From: Hypericum androsaemum | Lineage: Eukaryota > Streptophyta > Magnoliopsida > Malpighiales > Hypericaceae | Assembly: GCA_963995505.1 (NCBI GenBank) | Contig: OZ023199.1 | Span: 3,839,906-3,903,905 of the forward strand | Direction of reading: 5' to 3' | Length of the DNA: 64,000 nt | In this document: positions 1 through 12,350 of the stretch, in pieces | Layout: every line of letters begins with the position of its first letter | How positions within the stretch are numbered: position 1 is the first letter of the stretch | Notes under the pieces: model-generated | Told to the model about the DNA's origin: nothing | Databases searched by the model: none | Seen by the model: only the letters and a program-made list of their open reading frames with translations | Translations under genes and position numbers: made by a program

Positions 1-262
1 GTTCCTGATGATAGTCTCGAGTCTCGACCTCTGTATTCCAATCTACCCTTAGATACGTTGTCAGTTCACACTCCAGAGGATCCAGATGAATTTTTCCATA
101 GTTGTCTTAGCCTTAGCCGTGGTTTTTTTTTGGTCTCCTTCTCCTTAGGTCCTAGTATCACCTAGTTTTTTGGGTTTTTTGCCTTTGCCTTGGATGTTTC
201 CTTAATTCTTCCCTCTCCCCTCTCCCTTTTACCCTTTCCTGTTTTCATTTTTCCTTAGTTTA
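1..262 (+). other. Open frame entering from the left edge; unrecognised
   Basis: Frame 1 is open from the first base for about 54 codons before a stop near base 165, so it could be the tail of an ORF that starts outside the window. I recognise no motif in it. The T-rich, CT-rich DNA up to 262 shows nothing else. From about 263 the sequence matches intron 3 of the RLCK gene at 24.5 kb. Confidence 0.2.
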
Positions 263-321
263 TCTCCTCATTTTCCCTCCATCTTCTTCGACGTCACCTT
301 CTCCGTCCGAAGACACCAGTT

Positions 322-1181
322 TTAAAAAATACGGTCCGATCGGTGGTCTGATAGATCGTTCATGGGAGCGGCTCGTTTTTCACCCTTAAAAAGGCCTCCG
401 ATCAAACCGTCCATTTTCCAATCCGACCGGGTGATTTTTAGCCTCATTCTGACCGGAAATCACCGGTTCGACCAGAACTTAAGGAAATTGGCCAGAAACT
501 TACCCGATTTAGTTCGATTTCTTTGCCTTTTCACCGATACAAAGAGGAACAGAGAAATCAACTAAAGAGGAACGCTCCCACCAAAAAAAAATTAAAGAGG
601 AACGCCGGAGCTCGGACGACGGTCAGAAGGCGTCGACTCTACCCCAACAACCAAAAGCCCCCTTCTCCGAGCTCCCCAGTCCTCCTCACCGACCCCAGAA
701 ATTTAGGGTTTCAGTCCCCACAAACGAAATGGAGACGATGGTCGAGACCAAAGCCGCGACCAACAACACCTCGGTCTGCCATAGCATCATCTCTGTTTCA
801 ATTAGGAAGATTACCTCAGACGAGAGAGAGAGAGATTACCTGAGAGTCTGAGACGAGAGAGAGAGAGAAAGAGAGAGAGAGATTTACCTGAGATGGAGCG
901 GACGCCGGAGCTCGGACAACGGTTAGAAGGCGTCGCCGTGTCGGAACTCCTCTACTTAGGTTTTTTTTTTTTCCAATTTTGGTTCTGGAAGGGTGAAGAG
1001 GGTAAAAAGAAAAAGGGGGAAGGGAAAGTGTGGTGGTTGGGGGGAGGAAAAGAGGTTGGGGGTTTCACTATAAATACTATTAAAATAATATGTTTTAAAA
1101 TAAAAAATTTCGAGTCCAACCAAGAAAAACGGAAAAAGGAAAATTTCGGATCGTACCAAAATCTGTATTTTAAAACTATGG
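322..1181. mobile_element. Diverged hAT-like non-autonomous element with GA-rich interior
   Basis: Compared with the paralogous intron at about 26027-26040, roughly 860 bp are inserted after CCGAAGACACCAG. The left end reads TTTTAAAAAATACGGTCCGA and the right end, reverse-complemented, reads CATAGTTTTAAAATACAG, so the ends are imperfect inverted repeats of the same type as the adjacent element at 1190-1626. I could not find a clean target duplication. Inside are an approximate 35-bp direct repeat (near 600-640 and 898-935, sharing CGCCGGAGCTCGGAC) and GA microsatellite tracts (825-885). Open frames inside have no recognisable product. Confidence 0.5.
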
Positions 1182-1189
1182 GAAATAAC

Positions 1190-1626
1190 CATGGTTTTTA
1201 AAAATGCGGTCCGACCGATGGTTCGACCGGTTGGACCGCAAAATGGGCCCTAGACCGGGTCGTTTTTAGGCTTTTGACCGGGGTCTGTACTAACCGGACC
1301 AAATCCGGTCGGACCGGTCGATTTTGAGGTCCATCCTGACCGGTCGAACCCGGTTAGTACGAAAATGGGCGAAATTGACTTTTTTTTGTAGTTTTCGAGG
1401 AAAAAAATTGATTTGACCAATTTATAAAGTAATAAATAAATAAATAAAAGTAGATTTATAGAGTGGAGAGATAAAAAATTAAGTCTACTTTTTTTGTATA
1501 GAAAATAAGTATATTTTAACCTACATATATATATATTATTTAAAAATAAAAATTTTGGTCCGACCGGCCGACCCGGAGGACGGGAGAAATCCCGGGTCAG
1601 CCTCCGGGTCGTTTTTTAAAACCATG
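1190..1626. mobile_element. hAT-like MITE with perfect 8-bp target duplication
   Basis: The element begins CATGGTTTTTAAAAATGCGG and its other end reverse-complements to CATGGTTTTAAAAAACGACC, giving terminal inverted repeats. It is flanked on both sides by GAAATAAC (1182-1189 and 1627-1634), an exact 8-bp duplication as made by hAT transposases. The interior is rich in GGTCCGACCGG-type words and has no coding potential. A paralogous site near 26040 lacks it. Related elements lie at 7557-8417 and, truncated, at 59945. Confidence 0.85.
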
Positions 1627-2558
1627 GAAATAACAGTTATTAAATTATCCGCTGTTGTCCACGTCGTCCTTTTTTCTCTTTCTCTTTCTTTTAATTTTAA
1701 TTTTTTTTCCTTTTTAGCTCAATGCTTTTAGACAGATAGAGAAGCCTTTTGTGCCACTCAATGTACGACCACTTACAGAAAATATTTTCATGTATTAACT
1801 GCTTTATTTTTGCAACATTAAGAAGAATAGACTTATGCACGTCTTGATTAGTAAATTTCAACAAACGGCAGAAATCTCTTTAACATGTACACTATATGCA
1901 ATTATAGTATGCTATTTGTAAATAGACTCTATCTCATTGTTCGAAAAAAATACAGTCTGATCGTGACTTGAGACCTAGAACCGGTCGACCATCCTCAAAG
2001 TTTGGAAAATAGTTAGACTGATGGTCAATGTGGTTAGATTCTCGGTCAATCCGATTAAACATATTGGTTCATCTAATTTAACTAGTCAATCTAGATTTAA
2101 CTCAACATTTTTTTTAAATAATTTATAAAATTTTGTAAGATATTGGAAGTAATTAAATTAACATTTTTCTATTTTTAAATGATAAATTTGGCGGCATTCT
2201 TATTTTTAATTATTGCTCTATTCTTTAGCCAAATGGATAGGTGCCCAATTGACCAAAGTTCGTAATTAACATTTTCTAATATATCATGCCAAATTAATTA
2301 GTCAGGCATATCACATATATGTGAAACACTATTGATATAAGATTAATTGGTAGCAGAATTAGATTGGAATAAGACAATTAACATACTTAGAGGAGTTGCA
2401 GCGGCCATTCAGGAGTTGCACGACAAAACACCTCCACTCATCTACTGAGATTTGAAGCCACACAACATTCTTCTCGATACGGTAATTAATTATTTTTAAA
2501 CATATAGAATTTTATTTATCTAAAAAACTGTCAAAATAATAAATAATTAAAATTTTTA

Positions 2559-3949
2559 GGGCAAATTACCCTCACGTCCTGAGGTTTGGTCACCCTCCTC
2601 CTAGGGTCCCTGACTTTTGGAAAATGATTGTCCCGTCCCTAAGTTTTGATGATAATAGACTCTCGGGTCCCTGGCTGACGTCATCGGCTCTTTTTTTCAT
2701 TTTTGGTCATAGAAATGACCAAAATACCCTTAACCTTTGACCAATAACACCAACAACTAAAAACTAACCCCAAAATAAGATCAAACTAACTAAAATCAAG
2801 AACACAACCAAGAACATCAAGAACAAGAAATCAAGAAATCTGTGGAAATGACCCACACCCACCCAGCCTAACCGCTCCTCACTTATAAACCCATCCAATG
2901 CCAAAGTGTTGACCTTCTTAGCCTGGATGTCGTACATCTTCTTGACGGCATCCTTGATCTTCTTCTTGTCAGCACGGAGGTCGACAATGAAGACCAGGGT
3001 GTTGTTATCCTCAATCTTCTTCATGGCAGACTCGGTGGTAAGCGGGTACTTGAGAATCTGGTAGTGGTCAAGCTTGTTCCTCGGGGTAGCGCTGATACGA
3101 GGGTACTTGGGGTTCCTGTCCTTCTTCAATGTCCTCGGGTGGTGGAACGTGACCTTAGTCCTGATCTTCTTCCCAGCATTCTTGAATGCGGGACCCGACT
3201 TCACCGCCTTGGCTGCCTTCACGGCATGCGCCTTGGCATCGCCCTTCTTCTCCCCTGCCCACACAAACACAACCCGAAAAATTGACGTTCTTCATTCGAT
3301 GACCCAGTTCAAAAAACCAACCATTACTTCAAATCGATACTATAAAAACACCATGTTTAGCTAAGGGGGGGATCAGGGTTACCTTTGGGGGTGGCATTTT
3401 GGGCCGCTTCGACGATACTTCTCCTCGGATAAGAAATGGTTAACCCGAAAACCCTAAGAGAGAGAATAAGAGATGTTAGGGAAACGGAGCTTTACTAAAA
3501 CGAAGGCGAGGATTGGTTTTTTTTTTTTTCCTTTTGGAGGTTTTTTTTTAAATCGAAGGCGAGGAAGAAGAACGTATCTAACAAATGGGATTGCGATGAG
3601 ATTATTTTGAGTTTGGGTTTATAAGTGAGGAGCGGTTTGGCTGGGTGGGTGTGGGTCATTTCCACAGATTTCTTGATTTTTTGTTCTTGATGTTCTTGGT
3701 TGTGTTCTTGATTTTAGTTAGTTTGATCTTATTTTTGGGTTGGTTTTTAGTTGTTGGTGTTATTGGTCAAAGGTTAAGGGTATTTTGGTCATTTCCATGA
3801 CAAAAAATGAAAAAAAGAGCCGATGACGTCAGCCAGGGACCCGAGAGTCTATTATCATCAAAACTTAGGGACGGGACAATCATTTTCCAAAAGTCAGGGA
3901 CCCTAGGGGGAGGGTGACCAAACCTCAGGGATGTGAGGGTAATTTGCCC
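2559..3949. mobile_element. Pack-MULE carrying an RPL23A gene fragment
   Basis: Two arms of about 334 bp (2559-2892 and 3615-3949) are near-perfect inverted repeats starting GGGCAAATTACCCTCA. They are flanked by an exact 9-bp target duplication AAATTTTTA (2550-2558 and 3950-3958). Long terminal inverted repeats with a 9-bp duplication are diagnostic of Mutator-like elements. The 720-bp core holds no transposase but a genomic fragment of ribosomal protein gene RPL23A, making this a Pack-MULE. It sits in intron 4 of the decayed RLCK; the paralogous intron near 26955 is the empty site. Confidence 0.93.
2902..3397 (-). pseudogene. RPL23A: Captured 60S ribosomal protein L23A (uL23) fragment with its intron
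   Basis: On the minus strand a frame encodes the body of uL23: the [11 protein letters not shown] segment, [36 protein letters not shown] and [17 protein letters not shown], ending at KKVNTL. The last 25-30 residues of the normal protein are missing; the frame runs into the MULE arm instead. Upstream lies a tiny first exon (3383-3397, ATG then CCACCCCCAAAG) with donor GTAACC, an intron of about 127 nt, and an acceptor TGGGCAG near 3255. Retention of this intron shows capture from genomic DNA, not from mRNA. The first exon seems one base short for the phase of exon 2, so even the 5' part may be out of frame. Not expected to make functional uL23. Confidence 0.9.
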
Positions 3950-4402
3950 AAATTTTTATTATTACACTAATTTTTCATCTAAATAAGAAAAAGATAATAA
4001 CTTATATGCAGAAATTAAATTAATTACCGGCTTCGTCAGTTAATCAACTCTATTTAAATAATATTTATTTAATTTCTACGAGCAGTGAATATTCCTTTTG
4101 TGGGGATGATTAGGATTTTAACCCCAAATTAGCCGACTTTTGGGACCGTGACGGTGGAAGGAGAATGTTTTCCGCACGGCACTCATGGTTATACAGACCC
4201 AATTGTCATGGATAACGGTACGTATTTTATTACTCTTTTTTTATTTAATTCTTCTAGCTAATGCTTATGCAATAAATTCTCCAACGTTTAATTCAATTAG
4301 CTTCGAGCTCTTTTAAAATTGATTAAGTTCAGGATTGGAGAGTATTCATAATTTTGCAGTTTATTTATGGTTCCCGTTGACTCGCAGCGTATAGTTAAAA
4401 AA

Positions 4403-4784
4403 TGGGACCAGATTTGGTCCTAGAATGGCCATTCAGGACGGTCCTGAATGATAGAAAATTGAATATACACGAAGTAGACCATTGGATATATACGTGGTAG
4501 ATCATTGGAAATACACCGACAGACATTGGAAATACACGGAAGATCATTGAGTATACACGGAGCAAACTATTGGATATACACGGGGCAAACTATTGGATAT
4601 ATGCCGGGCAACCATTTTATCTGACCCCTTTTATCCTGGGATGGTCCCGATTTATTCGGGACGGTTTCCGTGAAACTATTTTATCATAACTGAGTAGACT
4701 ATTTTATCATAACTGGATGGACCATTTTATCCTCCAAGACGGTCCTGACACGTTTTACACGTCCAAGACTAAATCCAATCCCAC
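4403..4784. mobile_element. Small inverted-repeat element with internal tandem repeats
   Basis: About 380 bp are present here and absent from the paralogous intron near 27390. The ends are imperfect inverted repeats: TGGGACCAGATTTGGTCCTA on the left, and TGGGATTGGATTTAGTCTTG on the reverse complement of the right. Flanks are A-runs, so the target duplication cannot be resolved. Inside (about 4455-4615) a degenerate unit of about 25-30 bp recurs around the words CATTGGATATACACGG and GGAGCAAACTATTGG. Confidence 0.55.
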
Positions 4785-4955
4785 AAAAAAATAGTAGATT
4801 GTTAGAAAAACGGGCACCGTCTTTTTTTCATTTTTTAAAATGTGATTGCTACTCCAGCTAACTACTTCAGCAACATCTAATTATTAATCTTTCTTCTTCC
4901 ACTGATAAATATTCTCCATTTTTTCTTTAACTCTGGTCCTTCTATTATCTTTAAT

Positions 4956-6320
4956 TTTATGTTTTTAATTTAGTTTGAATTTTTTAAAGTTCTAAACATT
5001 TTGGGGAAAAAAAGAAAAGATTGAACTTTCACTCCTTTTCCTTTCCACACTTTTTTTACTTACGAATTTTTGTATGGAAGGGTTTTGACGGGGTTGGCGA
5101 TCGGAACCTAACTATGGTAGAGAGAATACCACACCAAGTAAGTGATTATATATACTATGGCGAATTAATAAAATATACCTTCAAAAATATATATCTTTAG
5201 CGTTTGAAGCAAGATTTTTAAAAACGACTCAGATAACGACTCGCTCTGTTCTCTGGGTCACGGTTGAACCAGGATCACCGATTGAACTGGATATTTTTAC
5301 TTGTATATTAAATTTAATATACAAGGATATTTTTTTGGCGAACCTTGATGTAACTTTCCAATTCCCAATTAGGTTTATCCGCTCGCGAAAACGAGTATAA
5401 ACCGCGGCAATCTTTTCTTGACATATTTTCCTTTCGTCCTCTTCCTTCCCTTACTTTTTCGAGAGTGTCAGTCGCAGTCATGCCGATTTCTAGAATGATA
5501 GAAATAAAGTTATATTCAATGTGCTCGATCTTCTATCATGTATGCATATATCGATTTCAAAAATTCTTATGAAAAATGGTACATGCCCTTAGTTGAGAAA
5601 ATGCATTCATACTTACGAGGAAAAGTACTTTAAAAATAAAGATTTACACTGTAGAAAAAATATATAATATTTAGATGGACTATGGACCTCTACTCCAAAT
5701 AGTATTATACATTTGAAAAAGTGTACTGCATTTTTTATGGTGAAATATCCATTGCATCGATTGCTTGTTGAACTCTATAAATATCTAGGCTCACGAAGGT
5801 TCTTGCAATTCCCTCTTTCGACATGCGCGCTTAATTGCAAATAATATTATTTTTTGAATGTTCTGTTCGTGCAATGGTTAGCCGCACGGTGAATTCATGT
5901 ATCGCCATCCATTTGGACTAACGGCAAAAAATGTAGTCAAATTTTAACAGAAATAAATGGCATTGGACTTTGTTACCTCTATTTTCACAAAAGGTAAAAA
6001 TTGATCTACCGATTCTTAAAAAATGAGGTAATATTTATTATCATCCTACTTTCCGACAATTGGTTTAGTTATGTTTAACTTGCATATATCTTGTTTATTA
6101 CACACATCAGAAACAGCCACATTTACTTGTCAAAAAAGAAGCAACAACATATTACATTTACACACTCATAAATATCACAATATTATACACACAACATGCA
6201 TTTTTATCCTTTTCTCTCAACGGACCTGTGTGCCTATCTCGGGTAGTTATTTGTGTTCCTTATATTACCCATCTTCGTTTAAACCCTGAATCTTCGTGTA
6301 CTCGTTGCATTCCTGTGGCT
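4956..6320. other. Intergenic, AT-rich; no gene seen
   Basis: Past the end of similarity to RLCK intron 5, this stretch is low-complexity AT-rich DNA. A fragment near 5215-5290 with CGACTCGCTC and GGTTGAACC words resembles the internal sequence of the hAT-like elements but lacks clear ends. I see no coding region or RNA gene. Confidence 0.4.
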
Positions 6321-9300
6321 TCATGATATGAGTGAAAGCCTCTTTATGACTTGAGTGATGGTTGGTCGTAGCTCAGGACTTTCTCCAACACAGGAAAATG
6401 CCAAGTTTGTTATTTCTTTGGCATCTTCTTTAGAACAACCTTTCATCAATCTGTAATGCACCACATGTCCATCTCTTGATCTTTCTACAGTTTTCCATTT
6501 TGAGATGTGCGAGTTGCATATCAACACCTTCTTCTCTTTCATTATTAGCTGCAGCATCACCACGCCGAAACTGTAGACGTCGTTGGGTTTTGATCCTGCT
6601 CCTGTACAATGTATTACAAATTGTTGGAGGTCCCACCCAATTCAAGAATCAAGATGTATTTCAATAATGCCCTAAGAATTATGACTGAGTTGATCCAAAC
6701 TATAAAGGACTAGAATTCATTTAAGAAGGTTTGACTTTTTGTCTTCAAATATAAAAAAACATTGTTAGAAAAAAAAATCCCGTAATTAGGACCGACGGTG
6801 AAAAACTTATAATCCCCTAAGCGTGACAATTATTTGGTGGAGGTTGCATGTGAACACAATCCACGAAATCAACAATTGTGGGCATGGACGGGCAGGTATT
6901 TTTTTAAACTCCGGAATTGAATATTCTCGTATTATATTTAGGTACATGGCTGGCTATATAAAAGAATCGTCCTTTAGCCAAACTTGGCATGAGAGAGAAT
7001 AGAAATCTCTTAGAAAGGAAAAAGGGGTGTGAATTAAAAGAAGTCCAAGAAATGGTGTTGAAAAAATATACTGTGTGTGATAATAAAATTTTGAGTATTT
7101 TATCGCTGTCCATTTTTTTTCCTAAATTATCTCGATAAATAATTTATACCGGCTAAAAAGTTTCCAACACAAATATTAGAAATACATTTTTTATTGGTTC
7201 GATTTTCCTAGTAAGTTATCTAACAAATGAAGTTTTGACAAATCTGGCATTCAACGTATCTATTGGTTTTTTATAGATAAATTTGTATTTCTTTAATTAA
7301 AAAAAGTTATTATAAATGTGCCTCAAGCACAATTCGCGTAGAACGTATCTATCGGTTAGTAGCTCACCAATCAGTACTACACGTGTCGGCTCCTTATTAA
7401 AGATATCTATCACTTAAAAGCGTCTCTTTTTTCCGGTTTCTTTCCCGATGTTCGATTTGTCTCCTTTTCAGCATTGCATCTTTCTTCTGAAAATGAGAAT
7501 TACGCCCTAAATAATAACCGACACTTTTCTATTTTAAATATTAGAAGTAAAAAAATTATGGTTTTAAAAAATGCAGTCCGACTAGTGGTTCGACTAGTTG
7601 GACCACGAATCGGTAACTATATCAGGTCATTTTTTGACCTTTGAGACGGGTCCTGTATAAATCACTAAAAATCTGGTCGGACTGGATGATTTTCACCCTC
7701 GTCTCGACCGGTTGGGAGCGGTTTGTATAGGGGCTTATGAGAAATGGACAAAAATGTCAAAATTTCACTTTTATCCCCCAAAATCCAGAAAGGCAAAACT
7801 CTAGATAAAGATGGTAGGAGGAGCGCAGGCCTCCTTGTCATCCATATTCTCAAATCAAATTTGAACTTTCTTCCCATTCGCTTCTTTACCAAATCACAGC
7901 CGAGCCACCGCTTCCTAATTGCCAGAGGGAGATAAAGATGGTAGGAGGAGTTAGGCTTTGAAGAGAATCTCTCTAATTAAGGTTGGTTTTTGTTGTTAGA
8001 TTATTCCCTTTTTTCTTTAAGAGGTGAAGAGGACAGATCCATCGACTTCCGACATGGTGAGGAGGTAAGAGGGGGAAAGATGTGTGGAGGAGAGGGGGAG
8101 ATGAAGAGGTAAGAGGGGGAGATGAAGAGGAGAAAGGGAGTTGGGAGGAGGTGAGGAGGTGAAGAGATGTGGCAGAGAGAGCAAAAAAATGTAAGAACGA
8201 GAGTGAAGGTGAAAAGAAGTGTGGGTGAATTCGGTTTCGTGAACCCTTGGATATTTTGTGTTCAAATTTTAAAGGGATGGGACAGGGTAAAAACTTTAAA
8301 GTAAAATATTTTTAATATAATTTTTTTGGTCCGACTGGTGGTTCAACCGGTCAGATCATCCAAACCAAAGGACGGGAAAAATCTCAGGTCAACTTTCGGG
8401 TCTTTTTTAAAACCATGAAAAAAAACAAATATATGTTGCAGGTAAGAGAGATGCAGTTAATTAATTACGTACCAAAAAAAATTAATTACTTTCCATCGTC
8501 ATAAACAGTTGAGGTACAAAAATTACAGATAAAAAAAATACCATTATTCATGACTATTGGGTCCGTATAACCAAGAGTGCCATATCGAAGACGTTTTCCT
8601 TCCACCGTGACCGCCCCGAAATCGGCTAATTTGGGGTGGAAAACCTAGTGATTAAGAAGAAAATGAGTATTAATAGGTTGTAGTAAAATGAATAAAACTC
8701 TATAGTGGTAAAATCAGATGAGAAAAAATCGTCAGATGTTGTAATTCCCTTTTACACATAATTCTACATCTTCTTATTTGACCATATAAATATGGATTTT
8801 ATTATAAGCTGGTCATTACCTTGTCCAGGAGAATATTCTCTGGCTTCAAGTCACGAAAGATGAGTGCAGGCGTCTGGCTGTGTAGCTTCTCAATTGCCGC
8901 AGCAACACCTTTGAGAATTTTAATCGTCGTGCCCCAATCTAATTCTGCAACGAATTAATCAATTATCGAATTAGTTAATCACAGATATTAATAATAGCAT
9001 TTAGTTAATTAGGATTACCTGACAGTTTACTGTTGACATTTCCGTTGGGCATGAAGGGATAAACAAGGAAAACCACATCTTTCGTTTCACAGTAGCCGAC
9101 CAGTTTGACTATATTTTGGTGTTCCACTTTTGGTAAGTATTCTTTCTCTGCCTGAACATAAAAACAAAACATACAATAGTTGGAGAACTCGTAGACCGAG
9201 TAATCCGGATCCAAGCCGAGTCAAGACACCAACGGCAGCTAACCTCTGCTTAATGGGTAGTACTCTAAACTAGATGTGAGAGGTACCAAAAGATGGGTCA

Positions 9301-10186
9301 AAAGGCATTTGGCCTAGCGGTAAAAAGTGTAGTACGATTTAACGAAAGTACATGGTTGAAATCCTAGCAACGTATAATTCTTGGTGTAATAAAAATTACC
9401 TTTTGAAAAAATAACAAAAGTTGGAATGAAAACAAGATGTTTATATTTCTTACCTCATACTGAGTCATGATTGTTGAGTCCCCGGAAACAATATTGCGGG
9501 ATCTTTTCACGGCAATCTTCAGATCTTTCAAGTTCCTTTCATTCTCCCGCGGGATCGTACCTTTGTAGACACCTCCGAAGCCTCCCCCGCCGAGAAAATT
9601 CGTCATCTTGTAGTCGCCGGTGAACTCTTCCAACTCGGAAGGGTCGAACACCACCGGATCCGGCGCCGGACCTTCACAGACAACTCCAGAGTAACCCTTA
9701 ACGTTAATTGGTACCGGGAAAGAAAATTCTTTCTTTTGAAGGGAAGAAGGAATCTTTGCATTATTACTAAACGGAGTAACACAGAAGATGGTAGTACTTA
9801 ATTTGTATTAACACTTGGTCGTCACATATTCTTATACACTGTTAACAAATACTAGATGAGAGGTAAGAAATAAGAATAGACAACACATGATATACTTGGT
9901 TCGTTCGTAATACATACATCGACGATGCCAATAATGTAATAATATGTTAAGCACATAATAGAATTTAAGACAATTACAGTTTGTATGATATATACTACTG
10001 TCTTTAATGCAAACACAATCTTTGACTTGTCAATTACCACTCCGCCAACTTGTGTAATGGGACTAGAAGAAGAGTGCTACTATTAACAAGAGAAACTAAA
10101 AGGTGACAGAAATTCTCACCACCACTCGCTGAGCCCCACGATATCGGACCGTTCCTCCACCCGATGAAGCTCTTAAATCGCGCCAT
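6321..10186 (-). CDS. Receptor-like cytoplasmic kinase, six exons, 308 aa
   Basis: Joined exons (minus strand): 10186-10120, 9671-9454, 9151-9019, 8944-8820, 8644-8542, 6601-6321; all introns are GT-AG and the frame is open for 308 codons plus TGA. The protein starts MARFKSF and has one kinase domain and no signal peptide or transmembrane segment, so it is RLCK-like. Visible motifs: Gly loop GGGGFGGVYKG, Lys in KIAVKR, helix-C region AEKEYLPKVEHQNIVKLVGY, catalytic FRDLKPEN (Phe for the usual His), DFG in LADFGAV, GTLGYTDP activation segment, DVYSFGVVML and PELRPT. All catalytic residues are present, so activity is plausible. Unlike the 24.5-kb paralogue it lacks Gly2, so no N-myristoylation is expected. 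A TATA-like box lies 150 bp upstream. Intron 5 holds a hAT-like element and intron 2 a SINE. The RLCK subfamily is not assigned; expression is unproven. Confidence 0.88.
7557..8417. mobile_element. hAT-like element in RLCK intron 5
   Basis: The left end reads TATGGTTTTAAAAAATGCAG and the right end reverse-complements to CATGGTTTTAAAAAAGACCC, matching the ends of the element at 1190-1626. Flanks are A-rich (AAAAAAAT and AAAAAAAA), consistent with an 8-bp duplication but not proof. The interior has a GA/GGAGG-rich purine tract (8035-8170) and no recognisable transposase. Confidence 0.7.
9298..9412 (+). mobile_element. tRNA-derived SINE in RLCK intron 2
   Basis: An A-box-like TTGGCCTAGCGG (from about 9310) is followed about 40 bp on by a B-box-like GGTTGAAATCC, the internal promoter layout of tRNA-derived SINEs, and the copy ends in ATTACCTTTTGAAAAAA. 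Possible imperfect flanking repeats are ACCAAAAGATGGG (9285-9297) and AACAAAAGTTGGA (9413-9425). Similar copies lie at 11846 and 44368. Confidence 0.6.
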
Positions 10187-10333
10187 TTCCGGCAGCCGGT
10201 ACCTCGATCTCAAGCTGGTGAGGTGGGAAATCGTGATGATCTTAGCCTCGTTTTCCTGTAATAGTGTACGGAGGTGCTTAAAATGAAGAACTTTTTTCTT
10301 TTTCCTTTGGTTGGTATCTCTTGATCGACCCTG

Positions 10334-10342
10334 TTATTTATA
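10334..10342 (-). promoter_or_regulatory. TATA-like box of the minus-strand RLCK
   Basis: On the minus strand the sequence reads GATATAAATAACAGG, about 150 bp upstream of the ATG at 10186, a plausible core promoter position allowing a 5' UTR of about 120 nt. This is inference from position and sequence only. Confidence 0.45.
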
Positions 10343-10355
10343 TCAACATTTTTTT

Positions 10356-11480
<1,125 letters not shown>

Positions 11481-11845
11481 GCCCGAGCTCTATTACATTA
11501 TTATATGATACATTGACAAATATTGTTTTCTATCCAAACAGGTTTACTTTATTACATGAAAATCGCTCTTATTCAAATTACATTACTCGAGTTCACTTTA
11601 TTCTATGAAACTCAATTTTATTTCTTAAACTTCTATCCAAACATAGTATTAGTGTTACTCTCATCAAAACGTAGTATTGGTGTTAACGTTGTCTCGTGCC
11701 CTGGAAAGATGGCTGAAGCCACCAAAGTGCTCCTACATATCCAAACATTATTTATTTTACTACCAACAAATACTTAAATTAACTGACGTGGGAGTTGTTA
11801 TAGCTTAACTGAGAGAGTTCGAGTTTCTTGGTAGAATTTTTCTAA

Positions 11846-11941
11846 AAGGACTTGCAGCCCAACGGCACTAGGCGTTGTAAAATTCAAAGAAGTTCACGGT
11901 TGAAATCCTGGCATGGTGTAAATCTACCTTTCAAAAAAAAA
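11846..11941 (+). mobile_element. Short SINE-like sequence
   Basis: The layout matches the SINEs at 9298 and 44368: CCCAACGGCACTAGGCG, then GGTTGAAATCC (B-box-like) and a terminal CTACCTTTCAAAAAAAAA. No target duplication was found and the A box is weak, so this may be a 5'-damaged copy. Confidence 0.45.
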
Positions 11942-12350
11942 GTTTGACACCTTTCAAAGACCCTAGCAAATCGAAATTTGGATTAGTCGGTCCAATTTTA
12001 TATAAACCAAAAAAACTATTTGTATTATATTTTTCAAGTTAAATACACTGAGATTTGGTAGCACGTTTGTAGACTGTGGACTGGTAGTTGAGTTAAAAAT
12101 AGTTGGTTTGAAGACAATAAACCTTTCGGCCTTCCGTTGCTCCCTCCCTTTCTCTTTGTCTTCTTCGGTTTCTTAGTTACTAAGGAGAGGTTATATGGTT
12201 GAACGCGTTTTCGACGTGGAAAAGGCAAACAGATAAGAGGAGGCTGAAGGAGCCGATTAATTTTAGAAAACTGATTATATATACTTTTGGTCTAACGTTC
12301 TGCGTTTTTTAAACGCAAGAGAACATATTTAACCAATTAATTAATGAATT

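Larger units (their letters stand above)
263..4955 (+). pseudogene. Decayed RLCK copy: exons 4 and 5 with flanking introns
   Basis: This segment is collinear with introns 3 to 5 of the intact kinase at 24505-28239 (matching 25966 to about 27560). Exon 4 (2357-2481, 125 nt) keeps both splice sites and encodes the catalytic-loop region, but the Arg codon of the RD motif is TGA (TYR then stop then DLKPHN). Exon 5 (4114-4217) encodes the DFG and activation-loop region and has one extra T within the DFG stretch (GACTTTTGGG against GACTTTGGG in the paralogue), shifting the frame. Exons 1-3 and 6 are absent. Four TEs interrupt it: two hAT-like elements, a Pack-MULE in intron 4 and a small inverted-repeat element in intron 5. 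It is a pseudogene; the identity follows from near-identity to the intact copy. Confidence 0.9.

Noticed and set aside
2764..3270. Full 168-aa frame as a complete ribosomal protein
   Set aside because: The C-terminal 45 or so residues are translation of the MULE arm and the first residues are intron; the true L23A terminus is missing.
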